A stretch of DNA of 64,000 nt from Comamonadaceae bacterium. Lineage in GTDB: Bacteria > Pseudomonadota > Gammaproteobacteria > Burkholderiales > Burkholderiaceae_C. Shown here in pieces: positions 26,713 through 35,376 of this stretch. The notes below the pieces were generated by a model. It did no database searches, was not told the DNA's origin, and saw only the letters and a program-made list of their open reading frames with translations. The position numbers and the translations under genes were made by a program. Location: NCBI GenBank assembly GCA_021299875.1, contig JAJTEW010000007.1:55288-119287 (forward strand), written 5' to 3'. Position 1 is the stretch's first letter. The number at the start of each line of letters is the position of its first letter.

Positions 26713-28215
26713 TCAAAGCAAGCCCGAGGGGTAGCGCTGGGACCAGACATCCTGCAGGGACTGAATGACCGACAACGCGTCGCGCAAGTGTTCGCGTTCG
26801 AAATTCGACAGTTCTTGCAAATGCAGGTGGTTGTCGGGTTCAATTCCACGCCGCATGCAATGGGTTTGATGGGCGATGCGCAAGCGGGACACGAACTCAA
26901 AAGCGTCCCGCAAGTCGCGCGAACTGGACTCAGACATCTCGCCCAGTTTTGAAGCTTTTTCGATGCGATCTCTGGTGTTGACTTCGAGCAAGCCGCCCTC
27001 CAATGCGCAGATGCGGGCCAAGTCCACAATGGGCGTGATCGCATGGTTTTTCAGATCGACCGTCCCAGCGTGCGCGCCGCTGTGGCTGCTGGCGATTTGG
27101 CCAAACCAGTTGAGTGGCGGGCGTTGCTTTTGTGCGTTGTTCACCACATGCGCCAAAAACAGGCTTTTCTGGGGCGTATGCGCGAGCACGTCCTGGCGCA
27201 GTGCCTGAAGCAACGCGAATTCACCGTGAACTGCCCGCAGATCAAAAAAGACCGTGATCAGCATCAAAGCCTTGGGCTCAGGGGTTTCTGTCCAGCGTTG
27301 AAAATACCGTCGCCAAACGTGCAAGGGTTGGCGCCATGTGTCGTTCATGGCCATCATCTCACCCGGGCAGTGGACGTAGCCACAGGCTGCCAAGCCGTCG
27401 CAGACCCGGTGAGCCAAGGTCTTGAAATAGTCGCCGTGCAAGCTTGGCTCATACGCGTCGTCCAGAACCATGCAGTTGTCTTGGTCCGATTTGGCAGTCT
27501 GCTCGCAACGACCTTGCGAACCTGCGGCCACCCAGACACAGGGCACGGGTGGCGGGCCCAGTTCTGCCTCGGTCAGCCCAATCAAGCGACAGGTCAAAGC
27601 ATCGGTGATGGCCGTGATGATGTGACCGGTAAGAAAGGCGCTGGTGTTGGCGGCACTCAACTGGTTTTGCAAGGCCCTGACCTGTTGCCCGATGCCCACC
27701 AGACCCTCGAGCGTGGTTTGTCGGTGGATGTCGCGCGTCAAGTACACCGGTGATGTGCTTTGTTGCCGGATCAGATCGGTGGCGGTCACCATGCCCACCA
27801 AGCGTTGGCCCTCCATCACGGGCACATGGTGGATGTTGTGTCGTGTCATCAGCAGCAAAGCTTCAAAGGCCGGGCTGCGTTGGTCCAATGTGATGGGATT
27901 CAGGGTCGCGATGTCGGCTGCTGGGCGAGACAGGTCGAGGCCCTCGACAACCACCCGGTTGCGCAGGTCGCGGTCGGTGACCAAGCCCATCAATCGGCCT
28001 TCTTGCATCAGCAAGATCGAGGACACGCTGTGGTCGCGCAGGGTGCGGGCCACATCGCGCACGCTGGCATTCCATGGCAAGGTGATGGGGCTGCGTAGAA
28101 CCAAGGCATGCAATGGCATGCCCAACAAGCTTGCGTTTTCAGCGGGTCCTTGGACCGAGTCGTGCAAGGCCATGGCATCGGGTGGTGCCGCGTGATCGGA
28201 GCGCATTGTGGACAT
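26713..28215 (-). CDS. CBS-domain protein with DUF294 nucleotidyltransferase-like domains
   Basis: A 500-residue protein. Residues of about 35-155 form two CBS domains (LVTDRDLRNRVV and HVPVMEGQRLVGMVTATDLI). Then comes a DUF294 nucleotidyltransferase-like domain with the GSQGRCEQTAKSDQDN motif near residue 232, and a DUF294_C helical domain to the end. The GS...SDxD arrangement matches GlnD-like nucleotidyltransferases. CBS domains usually sense adenine nucleotides. Genes of this type are often found with DUF4212-symporter operons, which fits its neighbour at 26294-26596. It is divergent from uvrA. Direct substrates are unknown. Confidence 0.87.
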   Translation of the reverse strand: MSTMRSDHAAPPDAMALHDSVQGPAENASLLGMPLHALVLRSPITLPWNASVRDVARTLRDHSVSSILLMQEGRLMGLVTDRDLRNRVVVEGLDLSRPAADIATLNPITLDQRSPAFEALLLMTRHNIHHVPVMEGQRLVGMVTATDLIRQQSTSPVYLTRDIHRQTTLEGLVGIGQQVRALQNQLSAANTSAFLTGHIITAITDALTCRLIGLTEAELGPPPVPCVWVAAGSQGRCEQTAKSDQDNCMVLDDAYEPSLHGDYFKTLAHRVCDGLAACGYVHCPGEMMAMNDTWRQPLHVWRRYFQRWTETPEPKALMLITVFFDLRAVHGEFALLQALRQDVLAHTPQKSLFLAHVVNNAQKQRPPLNWFGQIASSHSGAHAGTVDLKNHAITPIVDLARICALEGGLLEVNTRDRIEKASKLGEMSESSSRDLRDAFEFVSRLRIAHQTHCMRRGIEPDNHLHLQELSNFEREHLRDALSVIQSLQDVWSQRYPSGLL

Positions 28216-28230
28216 GTTCTGGCCCCTTTA

Positions 28231-28245
28231 TTGCGCGGTGCGCAA
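28231..28245. promoter_or_regulatory. Short perfect palindrome in the DUF294/uvrA divergent region
   Basis: TTGCGC at 28231-28236 and GCGCAA at 28240-28245 flank the spacer GGT. It lies just upstream of the CBS/DUF294 start, in the 180-base spacer shared with uvrA. It could be a regulator site, but six-base arms of this composition can also occur by chance in GC-rich DNA. No LexA-type CTGT-N8-ACAG site was seen in the spacer. Confidence 0.25.
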
Positions 28246-28395
28246 GGTTTTTCATTCTGTCATCTGCCAAGTTCGCAGGGCTGAAAAGTCAGTGGTTTTC
28301 ATGATCCCGGTCAAGAAAAAGGGGCAAGCCTGGCCGGGTTCAGGCGGAGCGAGCGCGGCCCTAGAATGTTTGGCCTTCACCCCACAAAGCCCAGC

Positions 28396-31300
28396 ATGTC
28401 TCAAGGTCTCATCCGCATCCGTGGTGCCCGCCAGCACAACCTCAAAAATATCGACCTTGACATTCGCACCGGTGAGCTCACGGTGGTCACCGGCCCCAGT
28501 GGTTCGGGCAAGTCGAGTTTGGTGTTTGACACCTTGTACGCCGAAGGCCAGCGCCGCTATGTGGAGACTTTCAGCGCCTATGCCCGCCAGTTTTTGGACC
28601 GCATGGACAAACCGGCGGTCGACAAGGTCGAAGGTGTCCCTCCTGCGATTGCGATCGACCAGACCAACCCGGTGCGCAGTTCGCGCTCCACCGTGGGCAC
28701 CATGACCGAGCTGAACGACCACCTCAAGCTCTTGTTTGCGCGGCTGGGCCAGTTGTATGACAAAGACACCGCGCAGAGCGTGCGCCACGACAACCCCGAT
28801 ACGATTTATGCCGAGCTGGCGCAGCGCGCCGCGCAAGCGGGTGACCCGCGTTTATTTTTAACCTTCCCGGTGGAGCTGCCCGCGAACACCAGTGCCGAGC
28901 AAGTCGAGCAATGGCTGTCGGCCAGCGGCTTCACCAAGGTGCAGGCTGAGCGTGAAGTGGCCACACCCACTGGCCCGCGCAAAGTGCTGGACGTGATCGC
29001 GGACCGTTTCCGATTGGGCAAGGCCGAAAAAGCCCGCGTGGTCGAAGCCATCGAAGTGGCCCTCAAACGCGGCGGTCGCCTGAATGTGTATGTGGAGAAA
29101 TTGGGGTCAGATCCCAATTTTTCTCCTTCCGAGCCCGCCTTCGACATCTGGCGCTTCTCCACCGGTCTGCATTGCCCCGACAGCGACCAGCGCTACACCG
29201 ACCCGATCCCGTCGATGTTCTCCTTCAACTCGGCCGTGGGCGCGTGCGAGACCTGTCGGGGTTTTGGGCGTGTGATCGGCGTCGACTACGGCCTGGTCAT
29301 TCCCAACCCCAAGCTCACGCTGCGTGCCGGGGCCATCAAGACGCTGCAAACCCCGGCTTGGCAAGAAAACCAGGACGATTTGATGCGCCACGCCGAGGCC
29401 GCCGGCATTCCGCGTGACACGCCCTGGGACAAGCTGACCCAGGCGCAGCAAGATTGGGTGATCCAAGGCTCGCCCGAATGGAAGGGCCGTTGGAACCACC
29501 AGTGGTACGGCGTGAAGCGCTTTTTTGAGTACCTGGAAAGCAAGGCCTACAAGATGCACATTCGGGTGCTCTTGTCCAAGTACCGCAGCTACACCGAGTG
29601 CCCAACTTGTCACGGTGCACGCCTGAAGACAGAGAGCCTGCTGTGGCGCATCGGCAGCCACTCGGATGCCGATGGGGTGCTGCCCGTGGCAAAGCGTTTC
29701 ATGCCCGCAGGCGTGAAGTGGACGCGGGCGCAGTTGGAGGCGCTGCCGGGTTTGAGTCTGCACGACATGATGATCATGCCGCTGGACCGTTTGCGTTTGT
29801 TCTTTGACCGGGTGTCGGCGTCTGACGTTCGATCGACCACAAGGTCTGCGTCAGAGAGGGGGGCGGGCGACGATTTTGGCGTACCCCCGCCTCATGAGGA
29901 GTCTGCCCCCCTCTCTGATGCAGACCGAACCTCAGAAGAAACCACCGAAGTAAGCCAGGTAAAAAACCAAGGCCCCAGCGCCGAACAAAAAGCCCTGCAA
30001 TTGCTGCTCGAAGAAATCACCACCCGCCTGAAATACCTGTGTGACGTGGGCATCGGCTACCTTACCCTCGACCGCCAGAGCCGCACCTTGAGCGGCGGTG
30101 AAGTGCAGCGCATCAACCTCACCACCGCCCTGGGCACCAGCCTGGTCAACACCTTGTTTGTGCTGGACGAACCCAGCATCGGCCTGCACCCGCGCGACAT
30201 GCATCGCATCACCTTGGCCATGCACCGCCTGCGCGACGCGGGCAACACGCTGGTCGTGGTGGAGCACGACCCGGCCGTGATGATGGCCGCCGACCGCATG
30301 ATCGACATGGGACCTGGCCCCGGTGAGCGCGGCGGACAAATCGTGTTCGACGGCACGACCGCCGATCTGCGCAAGGCCGACACGCTGACAGGTGCTTATC
30401 TGGGTGGTCGCAAACAAGTGGGCTTGGGCTTCAAGCGCATGGTGAGCGACAGCACCCCGCGTTTGATTTTGGAAGGCGCCCGCGAACACAACTTGCAAAA
30501 CATCAGCGTGGACTTTCCCTTGCAGCGCCTGGTCACCATCACCGGTGTGAGTGGCTCGGGCAAGTCGAGTTTGATCCAGGACGTGCTGGCGCCAGCGCTG
30601 ATGCGCCACTTTGGCAAAGCCACCGAAACCCCCGGCGCGCACGACCGTGTGTTGGGCGCCGACCACCTGAGCGATGTGGTGTTTGTGGACCAATCGCCCA
30701 TCGGCAAAACGGCCCGCTCCAACCCGGTGAGTTATGTGGGCGCGTGGGACGCCATTCGCGAGATTTTTGCCACCGCGCCGCTGTCGCGCCAGCGCGGCTA
30801 CACCGCCAGCAAGTTCAGCTTCAACGGCGGCGATGGCCGCTGCCCCACCTGCGGCGGCTCGGGTTTTGAGCACGTCGAGATGCAGTTTTTGAGCGATGTG
30901 TATTTGCGTTGCCCCGACTGCGATGGCCAACGTTACCGCCCGGAAATTCTGGAGATCACCATCGAGCGCCAGGCCATCGGCGGTGCGGTGCGCCACCTCA
31001 ACGTGGCCGACATTTTGCAACTCACCGTGAGCGAAGCGGCGGCTTTGTTTGCGCAAGACCGCGAAGTCATCCGTGCCTTGCAACCTATTGTGGATGTGGG
31101 CCTGGAATACGTGCGCCTGGGCCAGCCTGTGCCCACCTTGTCGGGCGGCGAGGCGCAGCGCTTGAAGCTCGCAGGCTTTTTGGCAGAAGCGGCCAAAAGC
31201 GCTTCCAAGAGCCGTCAGAGTTTGGCGCGCAAAGGCACCTTGTTTTTGTTTGACGAGCCAACCACGGGTCTGCACTTCGACGACATTGCCAAGCTCATGC

Positions 31301-34300
31301 GCGCCTTGCGCAAGCTGCTCGAAGCGGGTCATTCGCTCATCGTCATCGAGCACAACCTGGACGTGATCCGTGCCAGCGATTGGTTGATCGATCTGGGGCC
31401 AGAAGGCGGTGACGCCGGTGGCCTGATCGTGGCCGAGGGCACGCCCGAAGACGTACGCCAACACGCGACATCGCACACGGGGCTGGCGCTGCGCGAGTAC
31501 GCCGAGTCGATGGGCGAGGTGTTTGGGGTGGCTGAGAGGTCGAGTCTGGATGTGTACCTTGGTGGGGGCGAGGCTGCGGTGTCAGCGGGTTCCTCATACG
31601 GCGGGGGTACGCCCAAATCGTCACCCGCCGACACCGCAGCCTCGCGGGGGAGCGTTCGAGGTGGGGAGCCTGCCCCCTCATTGGCGCCGGTTGCTCGGCG
31701 CGCCCTTGTGCTCAACAACAACATCCAGATCGTCAACGCCAAAGAGCACAACCTCAAAAACCTGAGCGTGGACATTCCGCGCGGCAAGTTCAACGTGGTC
31801 ACGGGCGTCAGCGGTTCGGGCAAGTCCACCTTGGCGTTTGACATTTTGTTCAACGAGGGCCAGCGCCGTTATTTGGAAAGCCTGAACGCCTACGCCCGTT
31901 CCATCGTGCAACCCGCAGGTCGACCCGAGGTCGATGCGGTCTACGGCATCCCGCCCACCGTGGCGATTGAGCAGCGGCTGTCACGTGGTGGTCGCAAATC
32001 CACTGTGGGCACCACCACTGAGGTCTGGCATTTCTTGCGCCTGCTCTATGTCAAGCTGGGCATTCAGCATTGTGTCCACGACAACACCCCCGTACAGCCG
32101 CAAACGCCCGACAGCATCATCGCGCAGCTGATGACACAGTTCCGAGATCAGCACATTGGCCTGCTGGCACCTTTGGTCACCCACCGAAAAGGTGTTTATA
32201 CCGAGTTGGCCGATTGGGCGCGTCCGCGGGGTTACACCCATCTGCGTGTGGATGGCGAATTCTTGCCCACACAAGGCTTTCCGCGCATCGACCGTTTCAA
32301 AGAGCACAACATCGAACTGCCTGTGGCCAGTTTGGATGTGCTGCCCGCCAATGAAACTGCGCTCCGACAGGCCCTGACCAAAACACTGGAACACGGCAAA
32401 GGCGTGGTGCATGTGTTGAGCGATTTGGTGGATTTGCGTGAAGCGATGTTCAACGGCGCATCGACCGCGCGCATCGGTCAGCACCGCGTTTTTTCGACTC
32501 TGCGGGCTTGCCCAGCCTGTGCCACCTCGTATGCCGAGCTCGACCCGCGCTTGTTCTCTTACAACAGCAAACACGGCTGGTGCCCCGATTGCGTGGGCAC
32601 GGGTGTCAAGCTCAGCAAGGACGAACGCCAAGTGTTTGACGACTCGGTGCAGGACGACAAAAACAAGGGCCGCGAACAAACCTTTGCCGAACCCGAAATC
32701 GAAGATTTGGCCAATGTGGCGTGCCCCACTTGTGAGGGCACCCGCTTGAATGCCACGGCCCGTGCCGTGCGGCTTGGCGCTGCGCCGGGTCAGGGTTGGC
32801 GCATCACCGACATCGCCAGTTTGTCCGTCACCGATGTGCGGCATTGGGTGGACAAACTCCAGTTGACCGGCCGCGATGCCGACATTGCCCGCGATCTGGT
32901 ACCAGAAATCAAAAGCCGTTTGGAATTTTTGGAAGAAGTGGGTTTGGGTTACCTCACGCTGGACCGTGGCGCACCCACCTTGTCGGGCGGCGAGGCCCAG
33001 CGCATTCGCTTGGCCGCCCAGCTGGGCAGCAATTTGCAAGGGGTTTGCTATGTGTTGGACGAGCCCACGATTGGCCTGCATGCACGCGACAACCAAATTT
33101 TGCTGAATGCGCTGCACAAACTGGGCGAGAAGGGCAACACGCTGGTGGTGGTGGAGCACGACGAGGACACCATCCGCCGCGCCGACCACATCATCGACAT
33201 CGGTCCCAGCGCGGGCAAACGCGGTGGTCGTCTGGTGGCCGAGGGTTCTGTGGCCGACATCACGGCTTCAGCCGATTCGCAGACCGGGCGTTATTTGTTG
33301 CACGCGATGAAGCATCCGATGCAAGTTCGTCGTGCGGTGGCCGTTTCAGCGTGCGGCGCTGGCGCGGGCGCCTCATACGGCGGGCATACGCCAAAATCGG
33401 CGCCCACGCCAGCGCCGCCGCACGCTGAAACTGTGGGCGCTGACTTGCAATGGCTCACGCTCACTGGCGCCAACTTGCACAACCTGCGCCAGGTCGATGT
33501 GCAAGTGCCCCTCAAACGTTTGGTGGCTGTCACAGGCGTGAGTGGCTCGGGCAAATCCACCTTGGCCCGCGATGTTTTGTTGACCAACGTGCAGGCGCTG
33601 GTCAGCCAGCGCGCCACTTTTGCTGGGCGCACCGCACAAGACGCTGGTCAACGGGTGCCATTGAGCGCGTGCAGCGGTGTGCAAGGCTTTGAGACGATTG
33701 ACCGCGTGCTCGAAGTCGACCAAACACCGATTGGCAAAACACCGCGCTCTTGCCCCGCCACCTACATTGGGTTTTGGGACACGATCCGCAAGCTGTTTGC
33801 CGAAACGCTGGAGGCCAAGGCGCGGGGCTATGCCGCTGGGCGCTTCAGCTTCAATACCGGTGAAGGCCGTTGCCCCAGCTGCGAAGGCCAAGGCATGCGC
33901 ACCATCGAGATGAGCTTTTTGCCCGATGTCAAAGTGCATTGCGAAACCTGCCGAGGCGCACGTTTCAACCCCGAGACGCTGGCGGTGACTTGGCGTGGCA
34001 AGAGCATCGGCGACGTGCTGCAGATGGAAGTGGACGAGGCGGTGGGCTTCTTTGCCAGCATGCCCAGCATCGCGCATCCGCTCCAGTTGCTCAAGGATGT
34101 GGGTCTGGGTTACCTGACTTTGGGCCAACCTTCTCCCACGCTCAGTGGCGGCGAAGCCCAGCGCATCAAGCTGGTGACCGAGCTCACCAAAGTGCGTGAC
34201 GAGGTGGGCAAACGCGGCAACAAGGCCCCGCACACCCTGTATGTGCTGGACGAACCCACGGTGGGTCTGCACATGGCCGATGTGGACAAGCTCATCAGCG

Positions 34301-34509
34301 TGTTGCACCGCCTGGTCAATGCGGGCCACAGCGTGATCGTGATCGAGCACGACTTGGACGTGATCGCCGAAGCCGATTGGGTGATCGACCTGGGACCCGA
34401 AGGCGGCAATGCTGGTGGCCGAATCGTCGCAGCCATGACGCCTGAGGCCTTGGTCATTTTGGGCACACACACCGGTGTGGCACTGGGGCCGGTGCTGGCG
34501 CGGGTGTGA
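28396..34509 (+). CDS. uvrA: Tandem (double-length) excinuclease ABC subunit A, four ABC modules
   Basis: A 2037-residue protein made of two complete UvrA units fused head to tail; an ordinary UvrA is about 940 residues. Four Walker A motifs place lysines at 39, 723, 1143 and 1720, and four signature motifs (LSGGE) start at about 565, 915, 1529 and 1916. Each half keeps its zinc-finger cysteines, for example CPTCGGSG and CPDCDG in the first and CPSCEGQG and CETCRGARF in the second. The predicted role is DNA damage recognition or DNA-linked ATPase activity; how a fused dimer works with UvrB is not established. Three linkers contain palindromic DNA elements (near residues 483-510, 1058-1083 and 1650-1679). 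ATG 28396 is preferred over 28366. Confidence 0.93.
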   Translation: MSQGLIRIRGARQHNLKNIDLDIRTGELTVVTGPSGSGKSSLVFDTLYAEGQRRYVETFSAYARQFLDRMDKPAVDKVEGVPPAIAIDQTNPVRSSRSTVGTMTELNDHLKLLFARLGQLYDKDTAQSVRHDNPDTIYAELAQRAAQAGDPRLFLTFPVELPANTSAEQVEQWLSASGFTKVQAEREVATPTGPRKVLDVIADRFRLGKAEKARVVEAIEVALKRGGRLNVYVEKLGSDPNFSPSEPAFDIWRFSTGLHCPDSDQRYTDPIPSMFSFNSAVGACETCRGFGRVIGVDYGLVIPNPKLTLRAGAIKTLQTPAWQENQDDLMRHAEAAGIPRDTPWDKLTQAQQDWVIQGSPEWKGRWNHQWYGVKRFFEYLESKAYKMHIRVLLSKYRSYTECPTCHGARLKTESLLWRIGSHSDADGVLPVAKRFMPAGVKWTRAQLEALPGLSLHDMMIMPLDRLRLFFDRVSASDVRSTTRSASERGAGDDFGVPPPHEESAPLSDADRTSEETTEVSQVKNQGPSAEQKALQLLLEEITTRLKYLCDVGIGYLTLDRQSRTLSGGEVQRINLTTALGTSLVNTLFVLDEPSIGLHPRDMHRITLAMHRLRDAGNTLVVVEHDPAVMMAADRMIDMGPGPGERGGQIVFDGTTADLRKADTLTGAYLGGRKQVGLGFKRMVSDSTPRLILEGAREHNLQNISVDFPLQRLVTITGVSGSGKSSLIQDVLAPALMRHFGKATETPGAHDRVLGADHLSDVVFVDQSPIGKTARSNPVSYVGAWDAIREIFATAPLSRQRGYTASKFSFNGGDGRCPTCGGSGFEHVEMQFLSDVYLRCPDCDGQRYRPEILEITIERQAIGGAVRHLNVADILQLTVSEAAALFAQDREVIRALQPIVDVGLEYVRLGQPVPTLSGGEAQRLKLAGFLAEAAKSASKSRQSLARKGTLFLFDEPTTGLHFDDIAKLMRALRKLLEAGHSLIVIEHNLDVIRASDWLIDLGPEGGDAGGLIVAEGTPEDVRQHATSHTGLALREYAESMGEVFGVAERSSLDVYLGGGEAAVSAGSSYGGGTPKSSPADTAASRGSVRGGEPAPSLAPVARRALVLNNNIQIVNAKEHNLKNLSVDIPRGKFNVVTGVSGSGKSTLAFDILFNEGQRRYLESLNAYARSIVQPAGRPEVDAVYGIPPTVAIEQRLSRGGRKSTVGTTTEVWHFLRLLYVKLGIQHCVHDNTPVQPQTPDSIIAQLMTQFRDQHIGLLAPLVTHRKGVYTELADWARPRGYTHLRVDGEFLPTQGFPRIDRFKEHNIELPVASLDVLPANETALRQALTKTLEHGKGVVHVLSDLVDLREAMFNGASTARIGQHRVFSTLRACPACATSYAELDPRLFSYNSKHGWCPDCVGTGVKLSKDERQVFDDSVQDDKNKGREQTFAEPEIEDLANVACPTCEGTRLNATARAVRLGAAPGQGWRITDIASLSVTDVRHWVDKLQLTGRDADIARDLVPEIKSRLEFLEEVGLGYLTLDRGAPTLSGGEAQRIRLAAQLGSNLQGVCYVLDEPTIGLHARDNQILLNALHKLGEKGNTLVVVEHDEDTIRRADHIIDIGPSAGKRGGRLVAEGSVADITASADSQTGRYLLHAMKHPMQVRRAVAVSACGAGAGASYGGHTPKSAPTPAPPHAETVGADLQWLTLTGANLHNLRQVDVQVPLKRLVAVTGVSGSGKSTLARDVLLTNVQALVSQRATFAGRTAQDAGQRVPLSACSGVQGFETIDRVLEVDQTPIGKTPRSCPATYIGFWDTIRKLFAETLEAKARGYAAGRFSFNTGEGRCPSCEGQGMRTIEMSFLPDVKVHCETCRGARFNPETLAVTWRGKSIGDVLQMEVDEAVGFFASMPSIAHPLQLLKDVGLGYLTLGQPSPTLSGGEAQRIKLVTELTKVRDEVGKRGNKAPHTLYVLDEPTVGLHMADVDKLISVLHRLVNAGHSVIVIEHDLDVIAEADWVIDLGPEGGNAGGRIVAAMTPEALVILGTHTGVALGPVLARV
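29843..29926. repeat. Intragenic palindromic element, copy 1 (inverted orientation)
   Basis: An 84-base element within uvrA. The 22-base terminal arms at 29843-29864 and 29905-29926 are complementary at 21 of 22 positions (they begin GGTCTGCGTCAGAGAG). The 40-base centre contains CGATTTTGGCGTACCCCCGC, which is the reverse complement of the core of copies 2 and 3. It is translated in frame, giving a polar segment with [12 protein letters not shown] just before the first ABC signature region. Confidence 0.85.
31568..31645. repeat. Intragenic palindromic element, copy 2
   Basis: A 78-base element in the linker joining the two UvrA halves. The 23-base arms at 31568-31590 and 31623-31645 are complementary at 22 of 23 positions (left arm begins GCGAGGCTGCGGTGTCAGCG). 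The 32-base core at 31591-31622 begins TCCTCATACGGCGGGGGTAC. It encodes [11 protein letters not shown] in frame. The arm sequence differs from copy 1, yet self-complementarity is kept. Confidence 0.87.
33343..33431. repeat. Intragenic palindromic element, copy 3
   Basis: An 89-base element before the fourth ABC module of uvrA. Left arm 33343-33368 and right arm 33403-33431 pair along their length apart from a 3-base bulge and one mismatch (left arm begins GTTTCAGCGTGCGGCG). The core at 33369-33402 contains CCTCATACGGCGGGCATACG then CCAAAATCGG, matching copy 2. It encodes [11 protein letters not shown] in frame. Confidence 0.87.
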
Positions 34510-34544
34510 ACGGGGCTGGGTTGCGCTTTCAATAGAATCAAGCC

Positions 34545-34900
34545 ATGCCCCATCGAATCGAATCACCTATCGGCCCGAGTTGGTGGGACACTTTGCCTAC
34601 AACCGCATCCACGGCGGCGTCATCAGCGCAGTGCTCGACGCCATCGGCAGCGCTGCCGTGATGGCGGCGCTGGCGGCCAAGCACATGGATGAGCCGCCGT
34701 CCAAGCGCCTGGAGCGTTTTGCCAAGCTGGGCACCATCGACTTGCGGGTGGACTATTTGCGCCCCGGCATTGGCGATCACTTCACCATCACCGCCAACGC
34801 CTTGCGCGTGGGCTCGCGTGTGGGCTCGTCGCGCATGGAGTTTTGTGGGCCCGACGGGACTTTGATGTCCACAGGTGCTGCGGCTTACATCGTGTCCTGA
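34545..34900 (+). pseudogene. Truncated/frameshifted hotdog thioesterase (YigI/PaaI-like) remnant
   Basis: From about 34575 to 34900 the frame encodes PELVGHFAYNRIHGGVISAVLD then LGTIDLRVDYLRPGIGDHF, closely resembling the C-terminal two thirds of the E. coli YigI-type acyl-CoA thioesterase. The N-terminal 45-50 residues, including the first strand of the hotdog fold, are missing. A plausible original start, ATG 34545 (MPHRIESP), is in a different frame and stops after 36 codons. An internal deletion with frameshift is the simplest explanation. The only in-frame start upstream is a GTG inside uvrA, which is unconvincing. Translation from TTG/GTG near 34578 would yield about 107 residues. Confidence 0.6.
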
Positions 34901-34915
34901 GGGCCGCCAGTTGCT

Positions 34916-35326
34916 TCACTCGGCGGGTACCGGTCTGGGTTTGCCTTGGTCGTCCACCGCCACATAGGTCAGGTTCGCCTCGGTCACTTTGATGTACTGT
35001 CCTTGCAACTGAAAGCGTTCGGCAAACACCTCGACCTTGACGGTGACCGAGGTGCGGCCCACACGCACGATGCGCGAGAAAAACGACAAGATGTCGCCCA
35101 CCTTGACGGCCTGCTTGAAGATGAACTCGTTCACCGCCACGGTCACCATGCGGCCACGCACGCGCCGGGCGGGCAACACAGCCCCAGCCAAGTCGACCTG
35201 GGCCATGACCCAGCCGCCAAAAATATCACCGCTGGCATTGCAGTCAGCCGGCATGGGGATGACTTTGAGCACCAGCTCTTGGTCAGTGGGCAAAGACACT
35301 GTGTCGGGGCGTTGGGGTTCAGACAT
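34916..35326 (-). CDS. yciA: Acyl-CoA thioesterase, YciA-type hotdog
   Basis: A 136-residue hotdog thioesterase. The characteristic NASGDIFGGWVMAQVDLAG contains the catalytic Asp region of YciA-type enzymes, followed by VNEFIFKQAVKVGDILSFF and VKVEVFAER. It hydrolyses a range of acyl-CoAs in the cytoplasm. ATG 35326 is chosen; an in-frame GTG two codons upstream is possible. It is convergent with the thioesterase remnant (15 bases) and divergent from the ABC exporter gene, with 50 bases between starts. Confidence 0.92.
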   Translation of the reverse strand: MSEPQRPDTVSLPTDQELVLKVIPMPADCNASGDIFGGWVMAQVDLAGAVLPARRVRGRMVTVAVNEFIFKQAVKVGDILSFFSRIVRVGRTSVTVKVEVFAERFQLQGQYIKVTEANLTYVAVDDQGKPRPVPAE

Positions 35327-35376
35327 GGGCACAATCGGTGGTCGTTGATGGATTAAGTTGAACTGGATTGTGTCTT

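Noticed and set aside
28216..28395. Possible LexA (SOS) box before the tandem uvrA
   Set aside because: CTGT occurs once, but no matching ACAG lies eight bases downstream; no other SOS-box-like sequence was seen by eye.
31535..33431. The uvrA linker repeats as ordinary tandem duplication of the UvrA coding sequence
   Set aside because: Copy 1 is inverted relative to copies 2 and 3 and the arms differ between copies, which duplication of the gene halves cannot explain.
34475..34544. GTG start at 34475 for the thioesterase frame, inside the uvrA 3' end
   Set aside because: The added residues ([13 protein letters not shown] and so on) do not resemble the N-terminus of hotdog thioesterases; the frame is open there only by chance.
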